From: Chitinophaga nivalis
Lineage (GTDB): Bacteria > Bacteroidota > Bacteroidia > Chitinophagales > Chitinophagaceae
Assembly: GCF_025989125.1 (NCBI RefSeq)
Contig: NZ_JAPDNR010000001.1
Span: 6,498,087-6,562,086 of the forward strand
DNA length: 64,000 nucleotides
Direction of reading: 5' to 3'
Position 1 is the first letter of the stretch, and the number at the start of each line of letters is the position of its first letter. The notes below the pieces were generated by a model. It was not told where the DNA came from. It worked only from the letters and a program-made list of their open reading frames with translations, and did not search any database. Positions 25,925 to 33,519 of this stretch are shown one piece after another. The translations under genes and the position numbers were made by a program.

Positions 25925-26359
25925 CTCCTTAGCGGAAGCCTCCTTTTTCCAGAAGGATATTTTTTCCTGGTTATACTTCGTATCATATGTTGCAGGATTT
26001 TCATTCTTGTCAAAAAAAACAACCGACGCAAGTTTGTATGCTAAATCCTCATCGACTATCCATTGCATTCTGTCTTTTAAATTCCTGTTTAACAACGCCA
26101 ATTTTAGTAGATCTATACTCTTTCCTGGATGGAATGTAAGAATTTCATCAACCGCCTTAACATGCTCATGCAGATATTCGCGAGTAACACGCTGATTAAA
26201 CTCGTTGTAATATCGTAAACATATCACCCCTCTCTCATAAGGCAAGTTAAATTGGTCATCCATCTCAAAAAAAACCCTTCCTTTTATAGTAAAGGCTTCT
26301 TTTACTACATATCCTGTTTTAGGAACATTGTTTTTTCTAAATATACTAAGCAAGCTCAT
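25793..26359 (-). CDS. Tail assembly chaperone, zero-frame product (G-like)
   Basis: 188 residues immediately before the tape measure. The zero-frame product continues 42 codons beyond a run of ten Ts (minus strand, 25924-25915). It is the G-type partner of the G/GT chaperone pair that coats the tape measure during tail assembly. The start overlaps the stop of the small upstream gene (26346) by 14 bp. Confidence 0.75.
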   Translation of the reverse strand: MSLLSIFRKNNVPKTGYVVKEAFTIKGRVFFEMDDQFNLPYERGVICLRYYNEFNQRVTREYLHEHVKAVDEILTFHPGKSIDLLKLALLNRNLKDRMQWIVDEDLAYKLASVVFFDKNENPATYDTKYNQEKISFWKKEASAKEFFFSEPLRRLIPFLKDLEPNLETYFEVTRALSSQHQKDISSIL

Positions 26360-26558
26360 TTAAGAATAATTCTAGTGTATTATCATTACCGGATGCAGTT
26401 CTGCGACCAGATTTTGATGCCTTCCATGTTTTTTTTACTGGCAAAATCTTTATTACTAGTCCAGGGAATGAAATAGCTGAAAACTCAATCCGATGAACCC
26501 CACCACAATGACACTCATAAAATATCATCCATCCCTTCCCTATCAATAATTCCTTCAT
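26346..26558 (-). CDS. Small phage protein with a Cys/His motif
   Basis: 70 residues, with Y-E-C-H-C-G-G-V-H-R-I near the N-terminus (possible metal site) and a basic middle (KKTWKASKSGRR). Overlaps the tail chaperone start. No family recognised; size and place fit a tail assembly accessory. Confidence 0.5.
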   Translation of the reverse strand: MKELLIGKGWMIFYECHCGGVHRIEFSAISFPGLVIKILPVKKTWKASKSGRRTASGNDNTLELFLNELA

Positions 26559-26560
26559 TA

Positions 26561-26851
26561 CTATGAAATTGCATTAACCACCAAATAGTTTACTCCAGCA
26601 ACCGCTATAACATACAAAACCCATAATTCCGAAAAATGGAACCCCATCAGCAGCCAGGCTATTGTTCCCCAGAAAGAAGACATGCAAATAGGGCATTCAT
26701 ACAATGCTGGCCGCAGGTATTTGAGAATGCGGTTGTTTGTCAGTTGCTCAAGGAACAGTTTGAGCCAATGCAGAATCATTTCCTCTCCCATTGCTGCGTA
26801 TACACCCAACACGAACAATGTCCCTATACCTATAGCTTCTAACATATACAT
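26561..26851 (-). CDS. Small membrane protein with CPIC motif
   Basis: 96 residues with hydrophobic segments at about 5-22, 58-72 and 78-95, and the motif E-C-P-I-C-M-S-S-F-W-G between them, resembling DUF1360-like phage membrane proteins. It is co-directional with the tail genes, 2 bp from the following gene. A membrane protein here is odd for a virion; it may act in superinfection or assembly at the membrane. Confidence 0.5.
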   Translation of the reverse strand: MYMLEAIGIGTLFVLGVYAAMGEEMILHWLKLFLEQLTNNRILKYLRPALYECPICMSSFWGTIAWLLMGFHFSELWVLYVIAVAGVNYLVVNAIS

Positions 26852-27204
26852 GGTATTAATGCTGGAATATCTCCCTCTTTGAACAAAATAAATATCTGAC
26901 TATATTCCTGCCCGCACACCTCAAATGTCTCCAGAATGCAGTAGTAAACATTGCTCTTTACTTCCAATTTCAGATATCCTATGAAAGGGTTGAAAAAACC
27001 ATCCGGGAAATCGTCTGCATAAATCACAAACGCTCCTTCCTCATCCGTTGCAACCGCTTCCGAATAAATATGGCCGAACTTATCCGTGATATACCACTGA
27101 TAATCCGTATTTGGCGAAAGGCCTGGCAGCTTCACTGTAAAGGAAGGAGCGCAGGCCGGGAGTTCAGCGTAAAATATTTCACTACAATCATTCAATATCG
27201 CCAT
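26839..27204 (-). CDS. Phage beta-rich structural-type protein
   Basis: 121 residues from ATG 27204 (MAILNDCSEIFYAELPACAP). The longer frame to 27393 is rejected because it runs into the divergent glycosyltransferase. The sequence looks like a fibronectin-III-type beta sandwich (LPGLSPNTDYQWYITDKFG, ending in C-x-C). It is the first gene of the leftward tail segment after the GT4/methyltransferase island, with a promoter-like element immediately upstream. Confidence 0.6.
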   Translation of the reverse strand: MAILNDCSEIFYAELPACAPSFTVKLPGLSPNTDYQWYITDKFGHIYSEAVATDEEGAFVIYADDFPDGFFNPFIGYLKLEVKSNVYYCILETFEVCGQEYSQIFILFKEGDIPALIPCIC

Positions 27205-27208
27205 GAAA

Positions 27209-27216
27209 CAAAGATA
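27209..27216 (-). promoter_or_regulatory. Candidate leftward promoter -7 element of the tail operon
   Basis: TATCTTTG on the minus strand (TAnnTTTG consensus) lies only 4 bp before ATG 27204, implying a very short or leaderless transcript. A promoter is needed here because a strong terminator and the antisense island separate the tail genes from the terminase promoter. Confidence 0.45.
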
Positions 27217-27261
27217 TATACTTTTATCTATGACAGTATTTAAAACTATAGAAATTATATA

Positions 27262-27269
27262 TACTTTTG
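27262..27269 (+). promoter_or_regulatory. Candidate rightward promoter -7 element of the GT4/methyltransferase island
   Basis: TACTTTTG matches TAnnTTTG, 19 bp before ATG 27289. The 12-mer ATATATACTTTT occurs twice in this 84-bp divergent gap, a possible operator or promoter duplication. Confidence 0.5.
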
Positions 27270-27288
27270 TTTTATCGAAATTGTGAGC

Positions 27289-28236
27289 ATGGCTAAAATA
27301 CTTTGGATCATACATAACTACCCACCTTACCAGAACGCTGGTGCGGAGTGGATGGCGAAGGAGATAAACGACTATCTTGCGGAGCTGGGCCATGAGATTA
27401 TTGTAATATCCCGGCTGTCTCCTGAAAGTGAATATAATATCAGTGGCTCACGGGTAGTAAATACCAAAGGAGCCGAAAGGGTAGGGCCAATCAAAGAATG
27501 TGATATTATTTTCACGCACCTTGATGACAGCTATGAGGCAACAGATCTCGCCCAGGAATACAATAAACCCATTGTTCATGTTCTGCACCATAGCTTTGAG
27601 ATTGATATCCTCCGGAAAGGTTTACAAAATGTCTTCCTTGTGTATAACTCTGAGTGGGTTAAAAAAGATCGTGCCTACCCACACCCGGGTATCGTTGTCC
27701 GGCCGCCGATCAACCCGGCCCGGTTTAAAGGAATGCAACCCGCCCAAGACGGATTTATAACACTCGTCAACTGCAACAAAGATAAAGGTGGGCTGATCCT
27801 TCAGCACATCGCCCGCGCGATGCCCGATAAACGTTTTTTAGGCGTATTGGGCGCACATGGTCAACAGTATAAGGGCATACAGTCAAATATTACTTACTGG
27901 GATACTAAGGATGATATACGGGAGGTGTTTGCCGTTACATCGCTCCTTATTGCCCCATCTATATATGAAAGCTATGGACGCATTGCCATCGAAGCTATAG
28001 CATGTGGCATACCTGTAGTTGCAGCTGATACTCCTGGACTGCATGAAAGTCTGGGCGATGCTGGCGTATTTGTGCGTCGTAATAACTTACCTGCTTGGAT
28101 ACATGCAATCAGGTCTGTAGTACCTGTACCATCTTTAAGGGCAAGGGCGCAAGAAGTATGGGAAAATTCACAAAATGAACTAAACCAACTGAATAATCTA
28201 ATCAATTACATATGCAACCAACATATTCAGAAGTAA
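27289..28236 (+). CDS. GT4-family glycosyltransferase (GT-B fold)
   Basis: 315 residues from ATG 27289. The N-terminus MAKILWIIHNYPPYQNAGAE is the typical GT4 start with the G-G/A-x-E loop, and the C-terminal half has PSIYESYGRIAIEAIACGIPV with the E-x7-E donor-site motif. These enzymes use nucleotide-sugar donors and work in the cytoplasm, usually on surface polysaccharide precursors or proteins. It overlaps the methyltransferase start by 25 bp, so the two form a unit transcribed against the late operon; expression in the lysogen with a host-surface target is plausible. Confidence 0.85.
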   Translation: MAKILWIIHNYPPYQNAGAEWMAKEINDYLAELGHEIIVISRLSPESEYNISGSRVVNTKGAERVGPIKECDIIFTHLDDSYEATDLAQEYNKPIVHVLHHSFEIDILRKGLQNVFLVYNSEWVKKDRAYPHPGIVVRPPINPARFKGMQPAQDGFITLVNCNKDKGGLILQHIARAMPDKRFLGVLGAHGQQYKGIQSNITYWDTKDDIREVFAVTSLLIAPSIYESYGRIAIEAIACGIPVVAADTPGLHESLGDAGVFVRRNNLPAWIHAIRSVVPVPSLRARAQEVWENSQNELNQLNNLINYICNQHIQK

Positions 28237-28871
28237 AGGCTGGCTGGGACAGAGCAGCAGCAACCGATCCAAATCCGGCAATACACCCCGCTGGCGCACA
28301 TGGGAACATTGCATACAATGAATCCGGCGAAAAAGACAGCCAGTACATAATAGCAACATTGCTAAGATATGGATTTGTTGATCTGTCTAATGACTCAATT
28401 ATTGATTTTGGGTCTGGTAATGGCAGGGTGACGAAGCCAATATCGCACCAATTTAAAAAGGTGTATGCTGTAGATTTCTCATATTCGATGCTACAGCAAT
28501 TGCCACAGGAAGGGAATATTGTACCAGTACTCGCTGTCGATAACTGGTTTGGTTTGTCAGAACTGGTTGATTATGCTTTCTCTATTTCCGTTTTCATTCA
28601 CAACAATTTTGATTCTGGAGTAAAGGTGATGAAATCAATATCTGACAATCTTAAATCAGGCGGATTAGCTCTATTGCAGATACCCATTTATGATCAAAAC
28701 ACTATTGGCCAACATTGGACAGATGTATCTACATGGACAATTGATCAATTGACATCAGCATGTGAGTTTGCGGGATTTGAAATGGTGGAAGTTGTAACCA
28801 ATCCTGGAACATTTGCTTATGATAAAATTGGGCCTAACCACCATTGCCTACAGGTATTAAGAAAACTTTAA
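28212..28871 (+). CDS. Class I SAM-dependent methyltransferase
   Basis: 219 residues. SAM-binding motif I is IIDFGSGNGRVTKP (about residues 63-76), followed by an acidic strand end (YAVDFSYSM) and the characteristic later strands. The lack of DNA- or RNA-specific motifs and linkage to a GT4 gene suggest a small-molecule or glycan target, for example capping a sugar chain. Second gene of a two-gene island ended by a strong terminator. Confidence 0.8.
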   Translation: MQPTYSEVKAGWDRAAATDPNPAIHPAGAHGNIAYNESGEKDSQYIIATLLRYGFVDLSNDSIIDFGSGNGRVTKPISHQFKKVYAVDFSYSMLQQLPQEGNIVPVLAVDNWFGLSELVDYAFSISVFIHNNFDSGVKVMKSISDNLKSGGLALLQIPIYDQNTIGQHWTDVSTWTIDQLTSACEFAGFEMVEVVTNPGTFAYDKIGPNHHCLQVLRKL

Positions 28872-28975
28872 TAAATAGTGTAGAGTGCATATGGAACTCC
28901 AACGGGTCTACATATGAAACAATATGTAACTTTATCAAATAAAATTTTTACAAAATATCTTTAAATGTTCAAATG

Positions 28976-29002
28976 CCCCCCCTGCTGTTTCTACAGCAGG
29001 GG
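28976..29002. terminator. Bidirectional terminator between methyltransferase and large terminase
   Basis: CCCCTGCTG (28979-28987) pairs perfectly with CAGCAGGGG (28994-29002), with a 6-nt loop. It separates convergent genes, with a T-containing stretch on the right and A-rich sequence on the left. Confidence 0.8.
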
Positions 29003-30310
29003 TTATATTTTCAGAAAGTTGCGGTGGAAGGTATTGAAATAATATCGTGCAGTATCCAAACAGTCTGCCTGCTGTGAAGGGTCGTTTCTGTTCTCCTTGA
29101 TGATCTTCCCATCCGGCGCCACCCTAACGTTTTTCATATCATAAATCAATCCAGCACACTTATCTTTATCAAGTAAAACATTCCCGCGATAAAGAATGGC
29201 ATTAACCAGCATTCGATTCTCTTCCATGGTTGGGTTAATATTAGGTACCTTGAGCTGGCCAATACTAAGATCTAGTTTGGATTTAATCACCGTATAGTAA
29301 TTTATATTATCCTTCACTAAAGCAGTACTGTTTTTACCAGTTGAATCCCCAGTAACTGTGAATACCGCACGCGGGTAATGTACCATGATATAGTCAAGCA
29401 GATCATAGATATTTGAATTACTCAGCTTTATCTGCTCTATCCCCCTAATGTTATGATCGTCATGTTGCCATACACTGCAGGTTATAGGATCTTTGTTAAA
29501 GTCAAAAGAAAGGTATGTTTCCCGTCCCGGATTCCACTCTGTCTTGCCAACATGCTTAATCTCCTCAAAGCAATAAGCGAACCGATTGTCTTTCTCATCG
29601 AAGTTTGTCCAGTCACCCTCAATGAATTGCTTTTGGTACCTATCTGGCATACCATCCCATATTGCCTTCTGATCTGCGGTCACAAATGCATTGTCCTGTG
29701 GTAGCGCATGTTGAAAATAGAAGTCAGGAGGCAATTCTCCATTTATCCATTTCATGTAAATCTCTTGTTTAGGCCATTTCTGAGTAGGGTTTAACGTTGT
29801 GAACGTGAGCGCTGGAGGCATAGGATCAATATACCAACTCCCACACCTAGATGCCCCTGTATCCCAGGCCTTTTTGCTTATCTCTTCCAATTGCTCCCAA
29901 AAAATACCATTTGTTTCAAGTCCAAGGAAGTCGGTTAATTCGGGGTCTTGTTTAATGTTTTCCCCTTTGAAAAAAATCTTACTATCCTTTTTATTGTATG
30001 CAAAGTAGTTGGCCTTATCTCTGTTCCACTTCCAATTAGAAGAATGCCGGATAATCTTTTCCATTGATGGAATAGTGGTCGCCTGTAGTGCAGGAAAGTC
30101 CTGACGGATTGTGTGCCATTTTGACCCTTCGTAACGGTTAGATAAGTATATAAGTCCTCCAAGTGTTATATAGGTCTTACCACCTCTAATGGCGCCTCCA
30201 AAACCGAATTTTCGGTAATTGTTTTGACCATTGCATGATCGAACAATCTGCGAGAAATACTCAAATTGTTTGGGGTTCTTTTGCAGATCTATAACATTAA
30301 CATTCGTCAT
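29003..30310 (-). CDS. terL: Terminase large subunit
   Basis: 435 residues. The ATPase Walker A region is GAIRGGKT (about residues 40-46), followed by a Walker-B-like acidic stretch near FWEQLEEI. The C-terminal nuclease domain has SFDFNKDP and further acidic residues near FTVTGDSTGKN and SQQADCLDT. It docks on the portal, cuts and pumps DNA into the procapsid. Overlaps the small subunit gene by 4 bp. Separated from the portal gene by the tail block, which is an unusual order. Confidence 0.9.
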   Translation of the reverse strand: MTNVNVIDLQKNPKQFEYFSQIVRSCNGQNNYRKFGFGGAIRGGKTYITLGGLIYLSNRYEGSKWHTIRQDFPALQATTIPSMEKIIRHSSNWKWNRDKANYFAYNKKDSKIFFKGENIKQDPELTDFLGLETNGIFWEQLEEISKKAWDTGASRCGSWYIDPMPPALTFTTLNPTQKWPKQEIYMKWINGELPPDFYFQHALPQDNAFVTADQKAIWDGMPDRYQKQFIEGDWTNFDEKDNRFAYCFEEIKHVGKTEWNPGRETYLSFDFNKDPITCSVWQHDDHNIRGIEQIKLSNSNIYDLLDYIMVHYPRAVFTVTGDSTGKNSTALVKDNINYYTVIKSKLDLSIGQLKVPNINPTMEENRMLVNAILYRGNVLLDKDKCAGLIYDMKNVRVAPDGKIIKENRNDPSQQADCLDTARYYFNTFHRNFLKI

Positions 30311-30771
30311 AGTTCAAGCGTTGTACCGTCTGGCAAAGTCATTACTGGACGCTTCTCATTATTCAACGACTCACCTTTTGTAGTAGCATCTATCCTGGTG
30401 ATGAACATGCCCAGGTGTTTCCCAATAAGTTCTGTTGCCTTGTTTGCGCCGGAAGAATCGAATTTGTACTCTCCCGTTTCTTTCATAGACTTGGTATTAT
30501 TGTCGAACTCCATTACTGGCTCCACTGTCATACAGCGATCTGAAATATCTTTTAAGCGCTTCATAACCCATTCCTGGCTTATTTCCGTCTTCTCAGAAAT
30601 CTCAGAACGTCGAATATTCAAATAATCAATAATATCAGGTTTTATCAGGTTCTCACAGCCTATTTGGGCTGCCGTCTTTTCAGAGTAACCCGCCCTTATA
30701 GCTGCCTTTGTCGCGTTTAGATCAATAAGATATTCCTCACAAAATCTTCTTTGCTTTTCATTTATGGCCAT
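30307..30771 (-). CDS. terS: Terminase small subunit
   Basis: 154 residues with the Terminase_2-type N-terminus: EKQRRFCEEYLIDLNATKAA followed by IRAGYSEKTAAQIGCENL, a helix-turn-helix that recognises the packaging site. Translated just upstream of terL with 4-bp overlap and preceded by the best leftward promoter in the prophage. Confidence 0.9.
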   Translation of the reverse strand: MAINEKQRRFCEEYLIDLNATKAAIRAGYSEKTAAQIGCENLIKPDIIDYLNIRRSEISEKTEISQEWVMKRLKDISDRCMTVEPVMEFDNNTKSMKETGEYKFDSSGANKATELIGKHLGMFITRIDATTKGESLNNEKRPVMTLPDGTTLEL

Positions 30772-30792
30772 AGCATAAATCTATTTACACAA

Positions 30793-30820
30793 CAAAGATA
30801 TAGATTAAACCTATATCCAA
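30793..30820 (-). promoter_or_regulatory. Late promoter upstream of the terminase genes
   Basis: On the minus strand TTG (30820-30818), 17-bp spacer, TATCTTTG (30800-30793): close to the Bacteroidetes -33/-7 consensus. It ends 22 bp before the terS start and likely opens the late operon. Confidence 0.7.
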
Positions 30821-30842
30821 TAAAAAGATTACACCAATAAAA

Positions 30843-30871
30843 AAAGACCAGTACATTTTGTACCAGTCTTT
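30843..30871. terminator. Hairpin terminator between outer-membrane protein gene and late promoter
   Basis: AAAGAC..GTAC and GTAC..GTCTTT arms with a central 2-nt mismatch, flanked by A-rich sequence on the left, giving a T-run on the minus strand. It ends the leftward transcript of the outer-membrane protein gene if that gene were read from upstream, or insulates the late promoter. Confidence 0.55.
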
Positions 30872-30891
30872 ACAACATTAAATATAATACA

Positions 30892-31431
30892 TCAAAAAAT
30901 CAGCCCAGCTGATAATACCGAGGCTCCTTCATTCAAATCTTTCTCCTGATAGCCTATGACACCATTGATACTGGTTCCCAAACTATACGACTTGTATTTG
31001 TAGGATCTATATATATATGATATATAGTATCCTATCTTACCAGGCTTATATGCAATTCCCGCACCGGCACCATAAAAATACTTGCCTGTTGTATTGTATT
31101 TTTCACCGCGCCTCAGTTCCGGTAAATCCTTTGTGTAAAGCTGCTTCCCAAATTGGCCAACAATATATGGCTCAAAATTATTGAACTGTATTCTTCCCCT
31201 GACATCAGCGTAAAATGGCACAAGAACCTTTTTTTCAAAAGATGTTATATCAACACCTGCACCAACGCCAAAATATCTGTTTACTCCAAAGCTATTTACA
31301 ACAGACCCTCCAAATGTTCCTTGGTGAGCCATAATGCCAACATATGCCCTACTCAGACGCTTATCTATTTGTGATTTAACAAGTAACGGGAATGAGAATG
31401 GAAGTAACAATAACAACAGTTTTTTTTTCAT
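30892..31431 (-). CDS. Outer-membrane beta-barrel protein with signal peptide
   Basis: 179 residues. Signal peptide KKKLLLLLLPFSFPLLVKSQ, then alternating aromatic/Gly strands (YVGIMAHQGTFGG, YFGVGAGVDIT, YFYGAGAGIAYKPG, YYISYIYRSYK) and a terminal aromatic (GLIF), as in OmpA/OmpX-like eight-strand barrels. It sits between repressor and terminase, apart from both operons, so it may be expressed in the lysogen and change the cell surface, for instance by blocking a phage receptor. That role is inference. Confidence 0.7.
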   Translation of the reverse strand: MKKKLLLLLLPFSFPLLVKSQIDKRLSRAYVGIMAHQGTFGGSVVNSFGVNRYFGVGAGVDITSFEKKVLVPFYADVRGRIQFNNFEPYIVGQFGKQLYTKDLPELRRGEKYNTTGKYFYGAGAGIAYKPGKIGYYISYIYRSYKYKSYSLGTSINGVIGYQEKDLNEGASVLSAGLIF

Positions 31432-31756
31432 ATGAGTATGTGGATTTAAGTTTCTAGATCAATATAGACAATACAATTGTTGTAGAGTTTGTTTTATCGG
31501 AAAAGTGTCATTACTTTTAATGTAATTCCACCTGCGACACAACCATATTATAACCAGAAAGATATATGCGAACTAAATACACCGAACTTTTCTTGTGTCA
31601 TATGCCGCGCAAATACGATGCGCAAATGAGATAGAAATTCAGTAACGAGTAGCCATTACTATTAATACGCCATTTAACTCTAACCAAAATTCCCGACCAT
31701 CATGAGAAACAAGAAAAAAAAGAAGAAACCGAAACTAATTAAGGCCTCTAAATCTG
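31432..31756. other. Gap between barrel gene and repressor without a recognised gene
   Basis: About 325 bp. It contains a small hairpin (GCGCA and TGCGC around 31612-31628). A 36-codon rightward frame from 31701 (starting MRNKKKKKKPK) overlaps the repressor 3' end in antisense and is not convincing. I see no RNA gene. Confidence 0.45.
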
Positions 31757-32221
31757 TTACTCCTCCAGTTTTCGTTGAATTTTCCCTGCGCGATCTTTTG
31801 CGTTCTTTTTAGCCAATTCTACATATAATTGAAAGGCTTCTGTTTTATTCTCTTGTTTTTCCCCGTCATGATCATCTATGGCAGAATGCAATTTATTCAG
31901 CAAGCCTTTCTTTTCTTTGTCTGGCAACCCCTCCACAAAACAAGACAATACATATGCCAGCGAATCAATCTTGGATTCAATCCTGATAGATATAATGGCT
32001 GCTGATTCTACAGGATTATCTATTACCACAATGTCTGTAAGGTAACTACCATATTCATCCATTATCGCCTTCTGCATTTTTGCAGAAAATGACTTCTCCC
32101 CGTTAACAACTTTGGATAAATGCCCCTCACTATAACCAATCTTTCCAGCTACCTCTCCTTGGTCAAAACCCTCCTTCTTTAAAATTCTTAATACCTGTTC
32201 AAGGCCAAATGGTGTTTTCAT
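31757..32221 (-). CDS. Phage repressor, XRE helix-turn-helix (CI-like role)
   Basis: 154 residues. An N-terminal helix-turn-helix (EGFDQGEVAGKIGYSEGHLSKVVNGEKSF) is followed by a helical C-terminal region likely for dimerisation; no LexA/S24 peptidase catalytic residues seen, so it is not a self-cleaving repressor. It is divergent from the early operon and flanked by the three-repeat operator at 32261-32306, the expected lysis/lysogeny switch position. Confidence 0.8.
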   Translation of the reverse strand: MKTPFGLEQVLRILKKEGFDQGEVAGKIGYSEGHLSKVVNGEKSFSAKMQKAIMDEYGSYLTDIVVIDNPVESAAIISIRIESKIDSLAYVLSCFVEGLPDKEKKGLLNKLHSAIDDHDGEKQENKTEAFQLYVELAKKNAKDRAGKIQRKLEE

Positions 32222-32260
32222 CTAATTATACAATGGTTTCTTTGAACGAAATCTAAATTT

Positions 32261-32311
32261 TTGTTCTTTTGGATCTTTTTGTTCTTTTAGTCTTTTTTGT
32301 TCTTATTTTTG
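32261..32311 (+). promoter_or_regulatory. Early promoter with three 18-bp-spaced operator repeats
   Basis: TTGTTCTTTT at 32261-32270 and 32279-32288 and TTGTTCTTAT at 32297-32306 start exactly 18 bp apart. TATTTTTG at 32304-32311 fits the -7 element and the TTG at 32279 lies 22 bp upstream as a -33 candidate, so the repeats cover the promoter. A GAAC half-site in the other orientation lies at 32244-32247. Candidate binding sites of the divergent repressor. Confidence 0.65.
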
Positions 32312-32370
32312 TCTTAACAAAGCAAAACTACACACAATTAGACAGTCAATAAACAGTAAATATACGCAAA

Positions 32371-32592
32371 ATGACAACGGCTTTATCATTAAAAGAGCGT
32401 AAACGTGAGAAGGGGAAGATTCGCCGTAGAATGAAAAAACTTGTGGTAAAAGTGAAGGATGTAGCGGATAGCCTTGCCGGCATCTATCATGAACAAACAG
32501 TATTCAGAGCTATGGACATAGATAATAAATACTGGAATCAAACTGTAATCGATAAGGCACAGGAATTAATCACCCTGAAAAAAAATAAGTAA
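32371..32592 (+). CDS. First early protein, small and basic
   Basis: 73 residues with a Lys/Arg-rich N-terminus (KERKREKGKIRRRMKK) and a helical remainder (VADSLAGIYHEQTVFRAMD). First gene after the operator region, the usual Cro or anti-repressor position, but no helix-turn-helix is clear. Two bp from the next gene. Confidence 0.6.
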   Translation: MTTALSLKERKREKGKIRRRMKKLVVKVKDVADSLAGIYHEQTVFRAMDIDNKYWNQTVIDKAQELITLKKNK

Positions 32593-32594
32593 CA

Positions 32595-32951
32595 ATGACT
32601 TTCCTCCCAACAGTATGGACATACATAATGGATAACGGAGATGGCAATACGTTCAGTGCATCCGTTCTGACACTGACCGGCAACATGCCATCTTGGGAGG
32701 CGCCATTCTATGCACACCAGTACTTCCAGGGTGATATTGAAGAAGTGGAAGGATACTTAGCCGGTACACAAAGGGCAGTTGAAATACGGGATACTCCCCT
32801 ACCGGAAACCGGGTACCGGTTGCAGGACTTTATTATCGACCTAGAAGAACTGGCAGATACTGGACAATTAAGCCGGCCAGAACTGGCGGCAGTAGTTCGC
32901 GAAAAACTGGAAGAAACCAAATTGGATTACTCACCAGCCCGGAGGGCATAA
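32595..32951 (+). CDS. Hypothetical early protein
   Basis: 118 residues; N-terminal beta-like half (TYIMDNGDGNTFSASVLT), C-terminal acidic helices (DFIIDLEELADTGQLSRPELAAVVREKLEE). No family recognised. Closely spaced in the early operon. Confidence 0.55.
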   Translation: MTFLPTVWTYIMDNGDGNTFSASVLTLTGNMPSWEAPFYAHQYFQGDIEEVEGYLAGTQRAVEIRDTPLPETGYRLQDFIIDLEELADTGQLSRPELAAVVREKLEETKLDYSPARRA

Positions 32952-32960
32952 CTATATAAC

Positions 32961-33161
32961 ATGGTACAGATTGATGTAATGAAAATTATTTCGGACACTG
33001 TTGTCTGCAACCTGTATACAGGTGATAGATGTGTGGTAATACACATGCATTACATGGACTATAATGCTCTATGTAACGACGGATTCTTTACGCGTTCTGG
33101 CAACGAAGCTGATAGTGCCGGGGTGTTAAACACAACCAAAGAATACATTATTTCAAAATAA
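32961..33161 (+). CDS. Small hypothetical early protein
   Basis: 66 residues starting MVQIDVMKIISDTVVC, with a H-M-H-Y-M-D-Y segment. No domain recognised. Followed directly by a short GC-rich hairpin that precedes the next gene. Confidence 0.5.
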   Translation: MVQIDVMKIISDTVVCNLYTGDRCVVIHMHYMDYNALCNDGFFTRSGNEADSAGVLNTTKEYIISK

Positions 33162-33163
33162 AA

Positions 33164-33184
33164 GCCCAGCGTGGCGCGCCGGGC
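33164..33184 (+). promoter_or_regulatory. Leader hairpin (first of a recurrent set)
   Basis: GCCC-a-GCG-tgg-CGC-gcc-GGGC directly after a stop codon and an A-run, 48 bp before the next ATG. Similar compact hairpins precede several other early genes (36254, 36834, 43614, 45276, 46026, 47259). Confidence 0.55.
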
Positions 33185-33231
33185 GAAGTTTGAATAGCAA
33201 ATCAGAATATTCACAAATTCAAAACAAAGGT

Positions 33232-33519
33232 ATGAAAAACTCAGAAAAAAACGCATTTAAAGAAATTATTTCAACCGCTTTAGAGCTTGGGCTCACCGGA
33301 AGATACGAAGTGTTCTGTACTCAAGTAATACTTGTTACAGATAATACCATTAATCCAAGCATTGGTATAAGTGTATATAAGGGAAAATTCAATTCTGGAG
33401 ACACCAGCAATCAGGTACTAAGCATGTTCATTAGACCAATCGAAGTTGAAACCAGTCAGCAGATTGATGAAATTCTGAACCAACTAAACGAATTACACCA
33501 TGAGCCAGTTGAGTGTTGA
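33232..33519 (+). CDS. Hypothetical early protein
   Basis: 95 residues from ATG 33232 (MKNSEKNAFKEIIS); an in-frame TTG at 33190 is too close to the leader hairpin. Mixed alpha/beta, ending with a helix (QQIDEILNQLNELHHE). Overlaps the next gene by 20 bp. No family recognised. Confidence 0.5.
   Translation: MKNSEKNAFKEIISTALELGLTGRYEVFCTQVILVTDNTINPSIGISVYKGKFNSGDTSNQVLSMFIRPIEVETSQQIDEILNQLNELHHEPVEC

Noticed and set aside
26859..27393. Longer start (27393) for the beta-rich gene before the tail block
   Set aside because: It would overlap the divergent GT4 gene by more than 100 bp and cross the promoter gap; the ATG at 27204 starts the protein-like part.
31701..31811. 36-codon rightward frame starting MRNKKKKKKPK
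   Set aside because: It overlaps the repressor 3' end in antisense, and lysine runs arise easily in A-rich sequence.
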